A stretch of 64,000 nt of DNA from Physcia stellaris (GCA_018902385.1 JABSSW010000050.1:1-64000), one strand, 5' to 3'; counted from the first letter of the stretch, positions 11,000-22,120 are shown. Notes: a model not told the origin generated them from the letters alone. Translations and numbers: made by a program.

Positions 11000-13689
11000 C
11001 TAAGCAATCCCGGCCTTTGTCATGGCCTCAGTGAACATTCCCCTGCACTTCACTCTACTTCCTAATCTAGCACAAAGTAAGAAAGCTCCGCTGAGCTTGC
11101 GGTGCAGACTATATGTCTCTTCCGGCGGAGGTGCTAGCCTCTCTCGAACCATTACCGGTATTAGGCCTCTCACCCTGTCTGTGACGGTTTGATTCCTGAA
11201 GTCGTAGATCTCAGGCGAATTGTCGCTAAAGGGTTCCGCTAGTGTAAGCACGGAGTCAATATGGGCATTGAGCATGCTATTCGATTCATGCCCGGTCAAG
11301 TAGCCGAGCTTTATGCTGAGGTCCCGAATTGCAGCACGTTCGTTACGAGACGCGGCTAAGAGAAGGTGGATGTATGGGATGATGAACTTGTCTGGGTATT
11401 CTCGTGAAGCTCCAAAATCAAGTAGTTCCAACTTTTCAGTCTCCGAGTTGAATAAAAAGTTCGTCCAGTTTGGATCGGTTTGCATATACTTGAACTCTGT
11501 TATCTCTCGGAGACAAAGACGAAGGATCTGTGCGCCAATCCAGTCCTTTTGATCTTGATGTAAGTTCTTGACCTTTGTGACACCGGTGCCGTTCATCATC
11601 TCCATGGTCAGCACTTGAGGCCCTGAAGCCTCGTCAAAGATAGTAGGAACAATAAAAGTGTCCTTTTCGTCATGAAGCAGCTCTTGAAAACGCTTGCCAG
11701 CCTCAGCCTCACGAATATAGTCGCATTCCCAGGCAAGCTCTGTCCGGGCATTAGCTATCGTCTTGTCAAGATAGAGTCCCTTCGGCAAGAGGCGTGATGC
11801 TGTCAGCAAGATTGAAAGATTGTTGAGATCAGAGTCAATTGAGTTCGCTACGCCTGGATATTGCACTTTGATGGCTACATGTCTGCCATTGGACTTCAGA
11901 ACCCCACGGTGGACCTGACCTATCGAGGCTGCAGCAAATGGCTTTTCGTCAAAACTTGAGAAAAGATCTCTCCAATCCGAACCCAAGTTACTAGCTAAGA
12001 CCTTGTTACGCTGAGAAGCGGGCATGTAGTCAGCACTATCTTGTACTCGTTGCAGGACTTCGTTGATGGGTCCAGGCAGCATCTTGGAGTCTAGAAATTA
12101 TTTAACAGCCAGCTCACACGCATTTGGGATGCATAGAATACCTTGAAAGCTCATCATCTGACCAAGTTTCAATGCTGCGCCTCGCATCCGAGAGAGCTTT
12201 GCTACGAGTCTTTCCATGTTGCTTGCACTGAGCATCAAGGAGCCGCTACCACCTGCTTCGTTTCCGGTAGCGCGCCGAAAAGACTCACCGACAGCCCCGA
12301 ATGCCATGGACGTAGCAAGGCCTCCATATTGCCAGAGTCTACCGAACCGTGAAGATGGTACTCGAGATTCCCGCATTTGGTAATTAGCTGCTACAGACTC
12401 AGCATTCACCGGGTTTGGAATCTATGAGAGGGCTGTCAGTCATCAGTATACGTCCCACAAGCGCAGATTAGCCGTGAGAAGTACTTCAATGGCACCTCGT
12501 GCATCTTTAGCCATCTCCTGAGCAAGTTCCTGAGCATCTTTCTCGTTGAGCTTTTGGCCTGATTTATCGTCGGTATCTTTCCCTGGCCCTTCCTGGGATG
12601 CGCGGCTAGCTTGCAAACCGTCTCGTGCACCAAAAGATACGTGATCCTTTTCACCGGCCGGTTTCTTTTCTTCGACTGGCATGTTATTGGTGTCTTTTAA
12701 TTCAAGTCCCCTTGAGCGTTGCCCTTTCATCATTGTCGCAACTTTAGGGCTTTGAAAAATCCCGGAATACATATCATCGGAGACTCCATCTTGCTCGGGT
12801 ACCGCCTGTGCACTGGGTAAAGCTGCATCTACACTTTCTGAAGTCGGAGAATAAAAGACGTCTTGGTTTATCTGCTCATCAGCCACATGTGGATCACTTT
12901 TTTGCACGTCTTCAGTAGCTTTTGGTACCTTCACACGAGGTAGAGCTGAGAGGACCTCTCCAGAGCTAGCTGATGGAGAGTAGAATACATCCTGTCCTTG
13001 ATCAAGGACAAGCTCCTGGACGTCTTTCTCTGAGCCTTTAGCGACAACCGGGCTGGACGAGCTCGCAGGTGGGGGCTCTGCAACTTCCGAGGGAATCTGC
13101 TTTTCAGCCTGTCTTTGAAGCTTCTTAGCTTGGTTGGCCGTTAGATTAGATGGAAAATGATCAGGTGGCGGCGAGAGATCTGTCCGTGCTCTCTCGATAC
13201 CAGCTTCAGCTGCTCTAGCACTAATCTTAGAGTTTGCGCCTGCTTGTGGAATCGATCCATCCGGGAGCGGATCTTTCTTCGCCTCCTCTTGCTCGACTTT
13301 GAGATCATGTTCCGGGGTGGCTTCGTGCTCGTGTTTTCTTCGGACTTTTCGTAAAAGTGGTCCTGTTCCAATCCTTGCTTGCTGCCGGTCTGTGTTGGGG
13401 CACCCTGAATACTACCCGGTGAGGGGACTGAGACATCTTGCGGTCCTACTTTTGATTGGCTGGCTTGCGTTGAATACTCTGGACCGGGCCCGTTAAAGCG
13501 TTCTACAAGTGCCGATGCTGCTCGTAGAGTAAGTGTGACTCTATCCGTCTGGTTCTGGACAGCTCTGGCTAGACTTGAGGTCCGACTGTAGGTATCGAAC
13601 TGGTACCTACGATACCTCAGGTGCTTCTGAGCTACGGCTCGTGAGGCTTTAAGTATAGCTGCTGCATCGAGAAGACGTTTTCCTGACAT
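11000..13689 (-). CDS. COQ8: COQ8/ABC1-family atypical kinase, mitochondrial coenzyme Q biosynthesis
   Basis: UbiB/ADCK3-family protein kinase-like ATPase required for the mitochondrial coenzyme Q assembly complex. Exons on the minus strand: 13689-12452, 12421-12142, 12090-11000. Family marks are the KLGQMMS (KxGQ) motif, the alanine-rich loop AAASIGQVH in place of a P-loop, the lysine in VAIKVQYPG, and [10 protein letters not shown]. The N-terminal third is disordered and repeats a QD-x-FY(SP) motif. Two oddities. The intron at 12422-12451 is only 30 nt and carries in-frame stops, yet conserved sequence resumes on both sides. Near 13334-13337, an A-run on the coding strand, the frame from the start codon shifts relative to the conserved downstream frame; no GT-AG pair repairs it, so it is an assembly error or a real frameshift. 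The length would be about 869 aa. ATG at 13689. Confidence 0.9.
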
Positions 13690-14147
13690 GGCAAACCTCC
13701 CCTATTGCCTTTTGCCTAGCCGGTAATCCATTGTGGAATGGAGATTGCGTCGATTTTTCGATTGCTGAAGCTGACAACAATCGTGAACGACCAGCAGCAA
13801 GCTCTATTTACTTTAGCCAGGCAGACTTGATGGAGGAGCAAAGTAAAAGACCTGTGACGTGATGTCATCAGGACCAACAACGGCCCGCGCGCCAAGACCT
13901 AATGGTTGCGGACTTCGCGGCGTATGCTCTCCTGTCGTGACCGACTCGTGAGACAGTACATTTCCACCAGCGCAGTGCCGAGAGTGCCTACATCAGGATG
14001 ATGACTTCAGCTGGCTGTAAGTGTTTACTACCGGAGAAGACTTGACTCTCAGCGCTTATCCTACACCACCCAATCCTTGTCATCGGGACCATCCTCAAAC
14101 GCCCCAGAACCGGGAGAGTGAGCTGGAACTTCTCTCATCGTCCATCT
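13690..14147. promoter_or_regulatory. Divergent intergenic region COQ8 / MID1
   Basis: This 458-bp gap separates the start codons of two divergently transcribed genes and must hold both promoters. I see no convincing TATA box or other named element in it. Confidence 0.5.
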
Positions 14148-15995
14148 ATGCAATTGCCCGATCTGATAGATAGTCGCTTGCGAGATGCTCTCAGAGCTAC
14201 CATAACTTTCACTTTCCTTCTATCTCTTCTACTATGCTTCAACCACGCTTCAACAACAGATTCAGTTACGCAGGAGGACCACAACCACCATCGGCTACTG
14301 GAGCTTCAGTCAGAGGTCTATGGAACAGTGGATCACGACCTTGAATTCGAAGAGGGTAGATACGAATCTGACTTCTTTGGAGCCGACCGAAGTATAATTG
14401 GGAGGGTCGATCGTACCCCGACACTGGCAAACAACTATCCTGGTAAAGACAATATCGAGTCGGGCAAGAAAGTCTGGATATATCCCAAGAAGGCGCTGAT
14501 ATCAAGGTCTTCGCCAGTCTCAGCTGGGCCTTCGAGTTCGGCTGAGGGGGATTCAACACCGCCGTTTGACGACCACAAAGATAGTCCCCTCCACACGCGA
14601 CAAGCAGGTCCAGCGTTGCTACATATTACTTTGAATATCTGCGACCAGCCACTGCCTAAGACTGCAAACCCTAATGGGGCACCGGCGCCTTTGCAGCTTT
14701 ACATTTCGACGGATTCTGATAACAAAAGCCCTGATAATGACAAGAACAACTATGAAGTACCTATCACGTATGGGTATGGTGCGATAAGCATCAATGTTAC
14801 GAGTGATGTCTATCTAAGTGTCGTTGTCCCTGAAAAAAGCAAACAATTCGAAGGAAAATACAGTTATGAGCTAACAGGTTCCACTGACAATCCCTACACA
14901 ACATATGTCGACGATGCGACAATGGTCCTTGTTGATAGTGATAACGGTGCTGCGCTGCTATCCTCCGAGGATGCAACAGATACGTCTATGTATGGTGTGT
15001 TCGTGCATCCACAAGATGACCGGACCATCCTTGGACTCTCGAGATCATTTTGTGGATTGAGTAATTGGGCTCGGATCAAAGGCAACATCAACGATCTGTC
15101 GACGGGAGATGTTGATACCGGGCTGATGTTACTGGGCGGTAGTGAAACAAAACAGCAATTCTATGTCAAGAATCTCAACGGTAGCTCCGCCTATTACGGC
15201 ATCATGGCCCTGAACGGTACGTCTACTGGTTCCAAACTAGGAGCGGGCAACGTAGGCGGTGGCGGCAAGTTATGGAAGCCCATGAATTTCACGACAAAGG
15301 GCTCGGGCAATTGCGCCGTAATCTACAACCTAACCTTCTGCTCCGATGTTGCCTACGCCGTTCCATCGAACAATACCAAATACAACCAGACAGAGCTATC
15401 AAACCTCTACGATAACGACGCCAAAGACAAGTACCAGAACTTCAGCAAGTCTCTTAGTCAGATACCATGCAACACAACTTCCTCGGCGCAATACTCCCTT
15501 GCAAGAAATTGCACGGACTGCGCTAACGCTTACAAGACCTGGCTCTGCGCTGTCACTATCCCTAGATGTGAAGACTTCTCTTCCAGTGCAGACTACCTTA
15601 TGCCTCGTCTGGTGTCGCAAATATCCTCGAACGGATCAAGTCCGCAAGAACGGATCGAAGCTCCGCTGTTAGCCGGCAACAAGAGCACAGTCAACATGAG
15701 CTCCTCACGGAACTCGATAATTGATACTGACATCAGACCGGGGCCGTATAAAGAGGTTCTACCATGTACATATCTGTGCTATGAGATTGTGCAAAGCTGT
15801 CCGGCAAGCTTGCAGTTTTCTTGTCCCTTGGAAAAGCATGGGTTGTATTACGCGTATGGAGAGAACATTACTGATAGGGGGGTCACATGTAATTATCCAG
15901 GGGCGCCGTTTCCGCACAGTATTGCGAGTGGGATACGGGGGAGTTTTTGGCTGTTAAGTGTGGCGCTCTTGATGGTTTTGGCCAATGCTGTATGA
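14148..15995 (+). CDS. MID1: Mid1-type stretch-activated calcium channel subunit
   Basis: Fungal MID1 is the regulatory partner of the Cch1 calcium channel at the plasma membrane and ER, needed for calcium influx under stress and mating signals. The 615-aa protein has a hydrophobic N-terminal segment (about residues 18-36), a Ser/Asn-rich extracellular region with many N-glycosylation sequons, the conserved stretch beginning LHITLNICDQPLP, a C-terminal cysteine-rich domain (repeated C-x-x-C and paired Cys), and a hydrophobic tail. I chose the ATG at 14148 (MQLPDL...), which resembles other fungal Mid1 starts; the frame is open slightly upstream but only from a GTG. No intron. It is divergent from COQ8. 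Confidence 0.88.
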   Translation: MQLPDLIDSRLRDALRATITFTFLLSLLLCFNHASTTDSVTQEDHNHHRLLELQSEVYGTVDHDLEFEEGRYESDFFGADRSIIGRVDRTPTLANNYPGKDNIESGKKVWIYPKKALISRSSPVSAGPSSSAEGDSTPPFDDHKDSPLHTRQAGPALLHITLNICDQPLPKTANPNGAPAPLQLYISTDSDNKSPDNDKNNYEVPITYGYGAISINVTSDVYLSVVVPEKSKQFEGKYSYELTGSTDNPYTTYVDDATMVLVDSDNGAALLSSEDATDTSMYGVFVHPQDDRTILGLSRSFCGLSNWARIKGNINDLSTGDVDTGLMLLGGSETKQQFYVKNLNGSSAYYGIMALNGTSTGSKLGAGNVGGGGKLWKPMNFTTKGSGNCAVIYNLTFCSDVAYAVPSNNTKYNQTELSNLYDNDAKDKYQNFSKSLSQIPCNTTSSAQYSLARNCTDCANAYKTWLCAVTIPRCEDFSSSADYLMPRLVSQISSNGSSPQERIEAPLLAGNKSTVNMSSSRNSIIDTDIRPGPYKEVLPCTYLCYEIVQSCPASLQFSCPLEKHGLYYAYGENITDRGVTCNYPGAPFPHSIASGIRGSFWLLSVALLMVLANAV

Positions 15996-16609
15996 GTATG
16001 CTTGACTTCAGCGTTACGGTTATCGGAGGCGAGACGGCGTTGGGGAAATCATGACTGGGACTGGACGGCAAGACGAAGACGGAGTTCTATGTGCAGAGAG
16101 ACCTTGGGTGCGTGCATGTACCTTACGTATACTTTTCTTGTTATAAGACTTTGGTCATGTTCAATGTAATTAGAATTTCTGTCGTAATTGATGCTCTCCG
16201 GTCTTCACATCATGCGTTGAAGTAGGAGATATCGACACAAGAATAGCAACATATGGTGGCGCAGAGCTCTCAAATGCAGAGTGGCCTTCAGTGGAGATGG
16301 TACTCGTACACGTCCGACCAGTTGGGGCCCTGAGGATTTGGCTGTGGTAGTTGTGGGTAGAAGCACGCCCTGTTTTGAGCGGCTCAACAAATTTGTTGAG
16401 CTTGTGGAATGAACATCTACGCAGAGGGTCAGCTTTTCTATCCTACCGGAGACTCGATCTATTCACCTGGGTGGGAGTCTGCCTTGTATACATAATTCGA
16501 CGGTTGCCCGTGGCTGGTGCTTCCCAGTGAAGCTGAGTGTAATCTAGAGTTCGGATAACGAGAATGTGGTATCATAAGAAGGATTGTGCTAGCAGCATTG
16601 AATCTCTTC
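15996..16609. other. Convergent intergenic region MID1 / ESS2
   Basis: 614 bp between two convergent genes, expected to hold both 3' UTRs and poly(A) sites. Short open frames here have no family resemblance. Confidence 0.5.
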
Positions 16610-18001
16610 TCAACCTTCGTCCACCTGCTTCAACGCAGTAGTAACCTGTCTAAGCCCGGACCTTCTGACGCTCTGGCCTCCCCTGCCTTCCCACAGACTA
16701 GGCGTTTTCGCGCCACCGCCAACCCTACCTAGAAGCTTCTGTGCAGCAGGCGTCAAACCCCCTTTTGCAATTGTCGGACTGCTAGCAAACCGCGGAACAG
16801 GCGTTTTCGCCAGCTCTCCTTCTCGTTTCCCCACGGCCCGCTTTGATCTTGCAACTTTGTCTACCATACGGTGATGCAAAGCTTCACGCTTGCTTGAGTC
16901 CTTTATTTTGAAGGGGTTGGGCGTTGCGTCACCGCTTCCCAGGAGGGAGGAGTGGTCGCTGCTACCCCATGATAATGTGAGTTCGGATGGTGAGGGCGAA
17001 GGGGCGGAGTCGACGAATGCGTAGCCATTCACTCGGGGCGTGGAGGCGCCACCAAAAGCTGCTTCCGAGGCGCTAGAACGAGGACGCCCTGCTATTGCAT
17101 CTTGGACGGCGGAAAGCGAAGGAGAAGGCGGAGGCTCCAACGATAGATTTGTCGAGGATGTTGATGCTGGTAGACGTGTGTTATCATAGACGACTGCTTT
17201 GGGGGGTGCACGTGAGATTTCCTCGGCCTTCTGCTGGACGGTTTGGTGGGTATCCTCGATGGAGGACGGTTCGAACATGAAAGGATTGTCTGGACGCGAT
17301 TTCCAGGAGTCTGGCATGGCTTTCCGGTCGTCGGCAGATCCAATCTTAGCGAGATCCTTGGATTCTGAGCTTGCTTGGGCTTTGTCAGCTAATAGACGAG
17401 CTTCGCGTTTGCGATGAGCTATCTGGCGAGCTGCTGGTATCTTGTTCCCAGCCCACATCCAAGCATATTTCTCCGACCTCTTAATGTTCTGCTTGTCAAG
17501 GAGTTTGTAGAAGCTTTCATTGTCTTCACTCGTATACTTAGCTTGGAAGGCTCCTAGACTCATGTTCGTGTCTATCTCTGCCTTCTTGGGCTCCCCGGTA
17601 TTCGTAGCTTCAGACGATGCGACCGACATGGGCGTATCGCCTTGCCAGGTTGTGGGTGTTTCTCCTCCTCGTCCATATGCACCGACTGCAGGCGTCATAC
17701 TTGTACCCCTTCGACCCCGTGATCGTCGTCCGTTTGGACCAGGAGTCATCACCTCGGTGAGTTTCCTTCCTGCCGACGCTATCCATTCCTGGTCCTGCGA
17801 ATCTAAGGCGTTGATGTATTCCTGTTGGGCTTCAGTTTCAATTAAGCCGGGGAAGAAGTCTCGAGCTATGATGTGGGATAAAGCATCAGTATAGTCATCC
17901 TCATCCAGCACCTTGGTTGGGCGCTTTATCCTTTTTGGGGCAGGTGGTGGTGGCATCAAAGCAGCGTCTTGGGAGCGCTTCATTAGCGCTTGGGACGACA
18001 T
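16610..18001 (-). CDS. ESS2: ESS2/DGCR14 (Bis1) nuclear splicing-associated protein
   Basis: ES2/DGCR14 family nuclear protein, associated with the spliceosome (human ESS2, fission yeast Bis1). The 463-aa product has the signature N-terminal block from DDYTDALSHIIARDFFPGL through the following glutamine-rich helix (about residues 33-75). A middle segment has SFYKLLDKQN and YAWMWAGNKIP, and the tail is a Ser/Pro-rich stretch with basic patches. No introns. The start is the ATG at 18001 (MSSQALMKRS); the frame extends 16 codons upstream only to a TTG. It lies next to CWC2, another splicing factor. Confidence 0.88.
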   Translation of the reverse strand: MSSQALMKRSQDAALMPPPPAPKRIKRPTKVLDEDDYTDALSHIIARDFFPGLIETEAQQEYINALDSQDQEWIASAGRKLTEVMTPGPNGRRSRGRRGTSMTPAVGAYGRGGETPTTWQGDTPMSVASSEATNTGEPKKAEIDTNMSLGAFQAKYTSEDNESFYKLLDKQNIKRSEKYAWMWAGNKIPAARQIAHRKREARLLADKAQASSESKDLAKIGSADDRKAMPDSWKSRPDNPFMFEPSSIEDTHQTVQQKAEEISRAPPKAVVYDNTRLPASTSSTNLSLEPPPSPSLSAVQDAIAGRPRSSASEAAFGGASTPRVNGYAFVDSAPSPSPSELTLSWGSSDHSSLLGSGDATPNPFKIKDSSKREALHHRMVDKVARSKRAVGKREGELAKTPVPRFASSPTIAKGGLTPAAQKLLGRVGGGAKTPSLWEGRGGQSVRRSGLRQVTTALKQVDEG

Positions 18002-18807
18002 GTCGAATGTCGTCCGGGGAAGTGAGCGGTTTGTAGTCTTTCCAAACAAAATTGGAGCATCACAGCACTGTGACGACCGACGTAGAAGACATCATTGGTG
18101 ACTGCATAAACCAATGTGACATTCTACTATTATCGAGTCAGGGTTACAGCCGCTAGACACCGCGCTTAAATACTCGCTATTTTTAGACACTTGATCCAAA
18201 GGTTGAACAAAGCCCAGCGAGAACGCAAATAGAGACCTGGGATGATGAGAGAAGTTTCGAGTCGCTGAAGGGCATCAGAAGCGCTCATAATTACAATGTG
18301 GTTATCTTGTTGTGATGCCATGGTACTGGAAGACTGAAGAGGCTTTAACGTCACTCGCAAATAATAATAAGACATAATTAGGTGCTGGGAGGACGTATCC
18401 GATTGCAAGGCTACCTCTGCCCAGTGATCACTTGATTATTAAGTCGCTTGCATTGTCTCCATACTTCGTAACATGGTGTCAGAGTGTAAGAGCAGCAATA
18501 AATGTCTGCTGTCGACTAAACAATCCTCCCTCTCTGGATCTGTAAAATCACTGATCTACATGATATTGACATGAAAGGTTTGTCAGCATACCTTTGTATG
18601 AACGCCCAGCTCGCCCCGGTTTTCACTATGTTCCATGCTTCAATGCGGCTGTTTACTAGTAGCCAGATTCTTTGCTTCTAATAAATGCTAGCATCTATCA
18701 TGGTTGCGGCGGATGTAACGTGGACCGCGTGTCAAGTCCAGAGAGGAAGCCCAAGGAGATATTTTTGCCAATTGATCAGATCGATAGAGGGAACCAGGGC
18801 CCAAAGC
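18002..18807. promoter_or_regulatory. ESS2 promoter and CWC2 3' flank
   Basis: 806 bp between two minus-strand genes. It should contain the ESS2 promoter next to 18001 and the CWC2 3' UTR next to 18808. An 80-codon minus frame at 18166-18408 has no recognisable domain and is not called. Confidence 0.45.
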
Positions 18808-20055
18808 CTAGTCGTCATCACTGTCGCTACCGTATCCTACAAGCAGACCTGCTGACGCAGCCGCTGGTGCTGACGATTTGATTGATTTCCCGTTGTTCTG
18901 TGTGGAAAAGGTTTGAAGAGCGGAAAGCGTCGAATTTGAGAGTATTCCTTCGGTTGCTGTTGTTTCCGCAGGTCCAGGGGGTGCCTCCTCGATCGAAAGT
19001 TTCTCGTCTTCATTCAGTCGCTCTTGACCCGGGGCTCCGGCTTCCATTTGTCGGCCTCTAGCATACCATATCGCGTCTGGCGCCTCGTACCCCTGCAGTC
19101 CAAACCCTCCCTCAATTCTCTTTCTCTTCCTAGCTTCTGGGTCTCTACCCTCAATTTCCCGTACAAATTCCTCGGGCAAAGCCCTTCGCACCGCTTCCGC
19201 AGCCTGTTCCTCAATTTTCCTCGCTTCTCGTTTTTGCGCCATTGGGTTCGGGTCGACAGTTGCCCAGCGGACATTTAAGATTTCACTATGGTCAAGGCTC
19301 TGGTGAGCCATAGCTTCCTTGGCGAATTGGCCGTTAGCTTCGTTAGAGTAGGTCACGAAAGCCACCCCCCTAGCTGTCAAAACTCGAATTCGATCTATTT
19401 GACCCCACTCTGCGAAATGTCTTGCTACTACCTCCTCGATGTCATCAGTGACGTGGATGCGCCCTACATAGAGGGTTCTATTTTGTCGCATGAAAGAGCC
19501 TACTCCGCCCATGTCATCCCTGTAGTCGCTGTGCTTGTCCCGACCAAAGCAATCCACGTTGGGGTTGAAGTGATCATGTAGGCCTGGCAGTCGATGTAGA
19601 TATTCGCACTCATGGCCCCTAGGACATAAACCCTTTGCGAAGAAAAGGCAGAAGTAAGATCCTACAACCTTGTCCCCACGTGTATAACCTGAATCCGTGG
19701 CAACATTACACCGGCCCTGCGCGGCGGTCTTGGACAGATACTTGTCCTCACGATCTCCTCCCGACCATTTGTTATACCATATGTTGAAGATCGTCCCTGT
19801 CTGTGGAGGAGGTTCTGATTTGAGGGTTGAGGGATCAACTTGGGGTCGGGCTGGCCGTCGCTTTCGTCGTATTATCTTCTTCGTTTTCTTGACTTCGGAA
19901 TCATCAGTCTCAGGCTGCTCAGATACCAGATTCAGCAGAGTGTTTTCTTTGCTTGTTACCGTGAGATCAGTATGTGTAGCGAGGGGTGAAGCTGGACTGG
20001 CAATCGAAGCACCATTGGGGTGTGACGCTACGTGGGTAGATTCAGAAGTCTCCAT
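18808..20055 (-). CDS. CWC2: Pre-mRNA-splicing factor Cwc2
   Basis: Cwc2 contacts U6 snRNA and links the Prp19 complex to the spliceosome catalytic core. The 415-aa protein has a basic N-terminus (IIRRKRRPARP, about residue 62) and the Torus region beginning at FNIWYNKWSGGD. A CCCH zinc finger follows in CLFFAKGLCPRGHECEYLH. The RRM has RNP2-like TLYVGRI and RNP1-like RGVAFVTY (about residues 190-265). The C-terminal tail is acidic and ends in DSDDD. ATG at 20055. No intron. It is divergently arranged with RBG2. Confidence 0.93.
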   Translation of the reverse strand: METSESTHVASHPNGASIASPASPLATHTDLTVTSKENTLLNLVSEQPETDDSEVKKTKKIIRRKRRPARPQVDPSTLKSEPPPQTGTIFNIWYNKWSGGDREDKYLSKTAAQGRCNVATDSGYTRGDKVVGSYFCLFFAKGLCPRGHECEYLHRLPGLHDHFNPNVDCFGRDKHSDYRDDMGGVGSFMRQNRTLYVGRIHVTDDIEEVVARHFAEWGQIDRIRVLTARGVAFVTYSNEANGQFAKEAMAHQSLDHSEILNVRWATVDPNPMAQKREARKIEEQAAEAVRRALPEEFVREIEGRDPEARKRKRIEGGFGLQGYEAPDAIWYARGRQMEAGAPGQERLNEDEKLSIEEAPPGPAETTATEGILSNSTLSALQTFSTQNNGKSIKSSAPAAASAGLLVGYGSDSDDD

Positions 20056-20420
20056 CGTTGTCGTAGTATCACAGTCACTTAGATGGTAGAACAGCTGTCT
20101 CAGTTGTAATCAAGGTGCCGAGGAACGTTGCTTGAGAATCATCAAAGGCAAGAATGCCTCAACTGCAAAGTAGTGTTAATAATATTGAGCAAGGGTTTCT
20201 GGGAAACTGACAGGGAAATTCGGGAGCGCTAAGCCTTACAGCCACACCTCCATAAAGTCGTGGCTGATGAGTTTTGTCACTTGCCTCGCTTGCTCATGAG
20301 GTCCTTACTTCGTACCTTAAGGTAGTGCTTCCTTCATCTGATTGAGCGAGGGATCTGTAGGTACCTGACTAGCTATCTTTACTTCAGACTATTCTCACTG
20401 GTAGCGCTATCTTTGTGATC
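20056..20420. promoter_or_regulatory. Divergent intergenic region CWC2 / RBG2
   Basis: 365 bp between the two start codons, holding both promoters. No motif I can name with confidence. Confidence 0.5.
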
Positions 20421-22120
20421 ATGGTGAATATTACGGAAAAGATCAAAGAGTATTAGCTTCTCCGTTGAAACATGCACTCACGGCTGACATATCAAGGATT
20501 GAGGATGAAATGCGGAGGACGCAGAGTGGGTATCCTGAATCATTTCTTAGCCTTTCCCTTGTTGATAGTGCCACGTAGAGAACAAGGCTACCGGTACCCA
20601 GTATATTCAATTCCGTGTAATGATATTAATCATTCAAAGAGTATCATCTTGGATTATTAAAAGGGTATGCCCTTTATGAATTTTCTCATGGCGTCTCGTG
20701 AATTCATTGCCTTTCTAGCAAACTCGCTCGCCTAAGAGCTCAACTTCTTGAGCCTGCCCCTGGTGCAGGATCGGGCGGCGGTGCTGGCTTCGATGTGAGC
20801 AAGAGTGGTGATGCACGCATTGCCCTAGTAGGCTTTCCTTCCGTCGGCAAATCTACCTTTCTCTCCAAGATTACGAAAACGAAGAGCGAGGTGGCTGCAT
20901 ATTCCTTCACTACCCTTACCGCTATCCCAGGCGTCCTGGAGTATGGAGGAGCCGAGATTCAGATTCTCGATTTACCTGGTATTATCGAAGGCGCTTCTGA
21001 AGGCAAGGGTAGAGGGCGAGTATGTACCAATCTGGAGCTTTTCCCTTCTCTCGTTCACTACTACCAATTGAGCTTTGGACTATGTTCGGGAAGGGACCAA
21101 GCCGCCAAACCTAGTCTGTATATGTGTCTAAAACCGATGCTGACATCGAGAACTCTAGCAAGTAATATCAGCCGCTAAGGTCACGATGGCTAAGATCTAG
21201 TAATATTGGAACCTCTTTACCTAATACTTTGGTAGACCAGTGATCTGATTCTCATGATACTGGATGCAACAAAGAAAGCCGAACAGCGAGCACAAATCGA
21301 GGCAGAACTCGAAGCGGTCGGTATTCGCTTGAATCGAGAACCGCCGTGCGGAATTGCAAAAGTCTATGAAGTGTGCCAATTGCTGACTGATGTGATCAGG
21401 AACATATATCTGAAGCCCAAGAAAGCTGGTGGCATGAAGATTACATTCCAGGCTATCCCAAAGTATCTGGACGAGAAAATGCTCTACAACATCCTCCGAG
21501 ACTACAAGATGCTGAACTGTGAGGTCCTTGTACGTGACGAAAACGGTGATTAACCTGATACAGCTTACAGTAGATTCTCGACTAACAGCGTCCAGCAACG
21601 GTGGATGACTTTATTGATGTGATCATGAAGGATCATAGAAAATACATCAAATGGTTGCCATCCTCGCTTGAATAGAACGTCGTCTGACTAGTTTGCAGCC
21701 TATATGTCTACAATAAAATCGACTCTGTCTCCCTTGACTTCCTGGATAAGCTGGCACGAGAACCAAACACTGTTGTCATGAGCTGCGAGCTTGACCTTGG
21801 GATTCAGGATGTCGTAGAACGCTGTTGGCAAGAGCTCCAGTTAATGAGAATTTATACGAAACGGTATGACTGAAGGTACATTGTAGACGGACGCTTGCTG
21901 ATCTCGATTCAGCAAAGGAGTTGAGCCCGATTTCAGCGAGGCCCTGATAGTCCGCAATAAGTCAACCATCGAGGAAGTCTGCGATCAGGTTCATCGAACG
22001 CTGAAGGAAACATTCAAATATGCTATGGTTTGGGGAGCGAGTGCACGCCATGTGCCACAGAGGGTTGGCCTGAGTCACGTCGTTGCTGACGAAGATGTGG
22101 TTTCTATTGTGGCCAAATGA
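20421..22120 (+). CDS. RBG2: DRG2/Rbg2-type developmentally regulated GTPase
   Basis: OBG/DRG-family GTPase that associates with translating ribosomes and pairs with Gir2 in yeast. Eleven exons: 20421-20449, 20497-20525, 20579-20593, 20640-20664, 20719-21019, 21159-21179, 21236-21345, 21400-21545, 21596-21653, 21699-21863, 21913-22120. Together they give exactly 369 codons, hence 368 aa. The N-terminus reads [19 protein letters not shown] across four exons, as in DRG2 rather than DRG1. G1 is GFPSVGKS, G3 is [11 protein letters not shown]4 is NKID, and a TGS domain follows near the end. Six exons are under 60 nt, the smallest being 15 nt. Long-ORF scanning would make the gene look fragmented, but all splice phases close. 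The junctions are my inference. Confidence 0.9.

Noticed and set aside
14118-14147. Upstream start of MID1
   Set aside because: The extension begins with GTG; the ATG at 14148 matches known fungal Mid1 starts.
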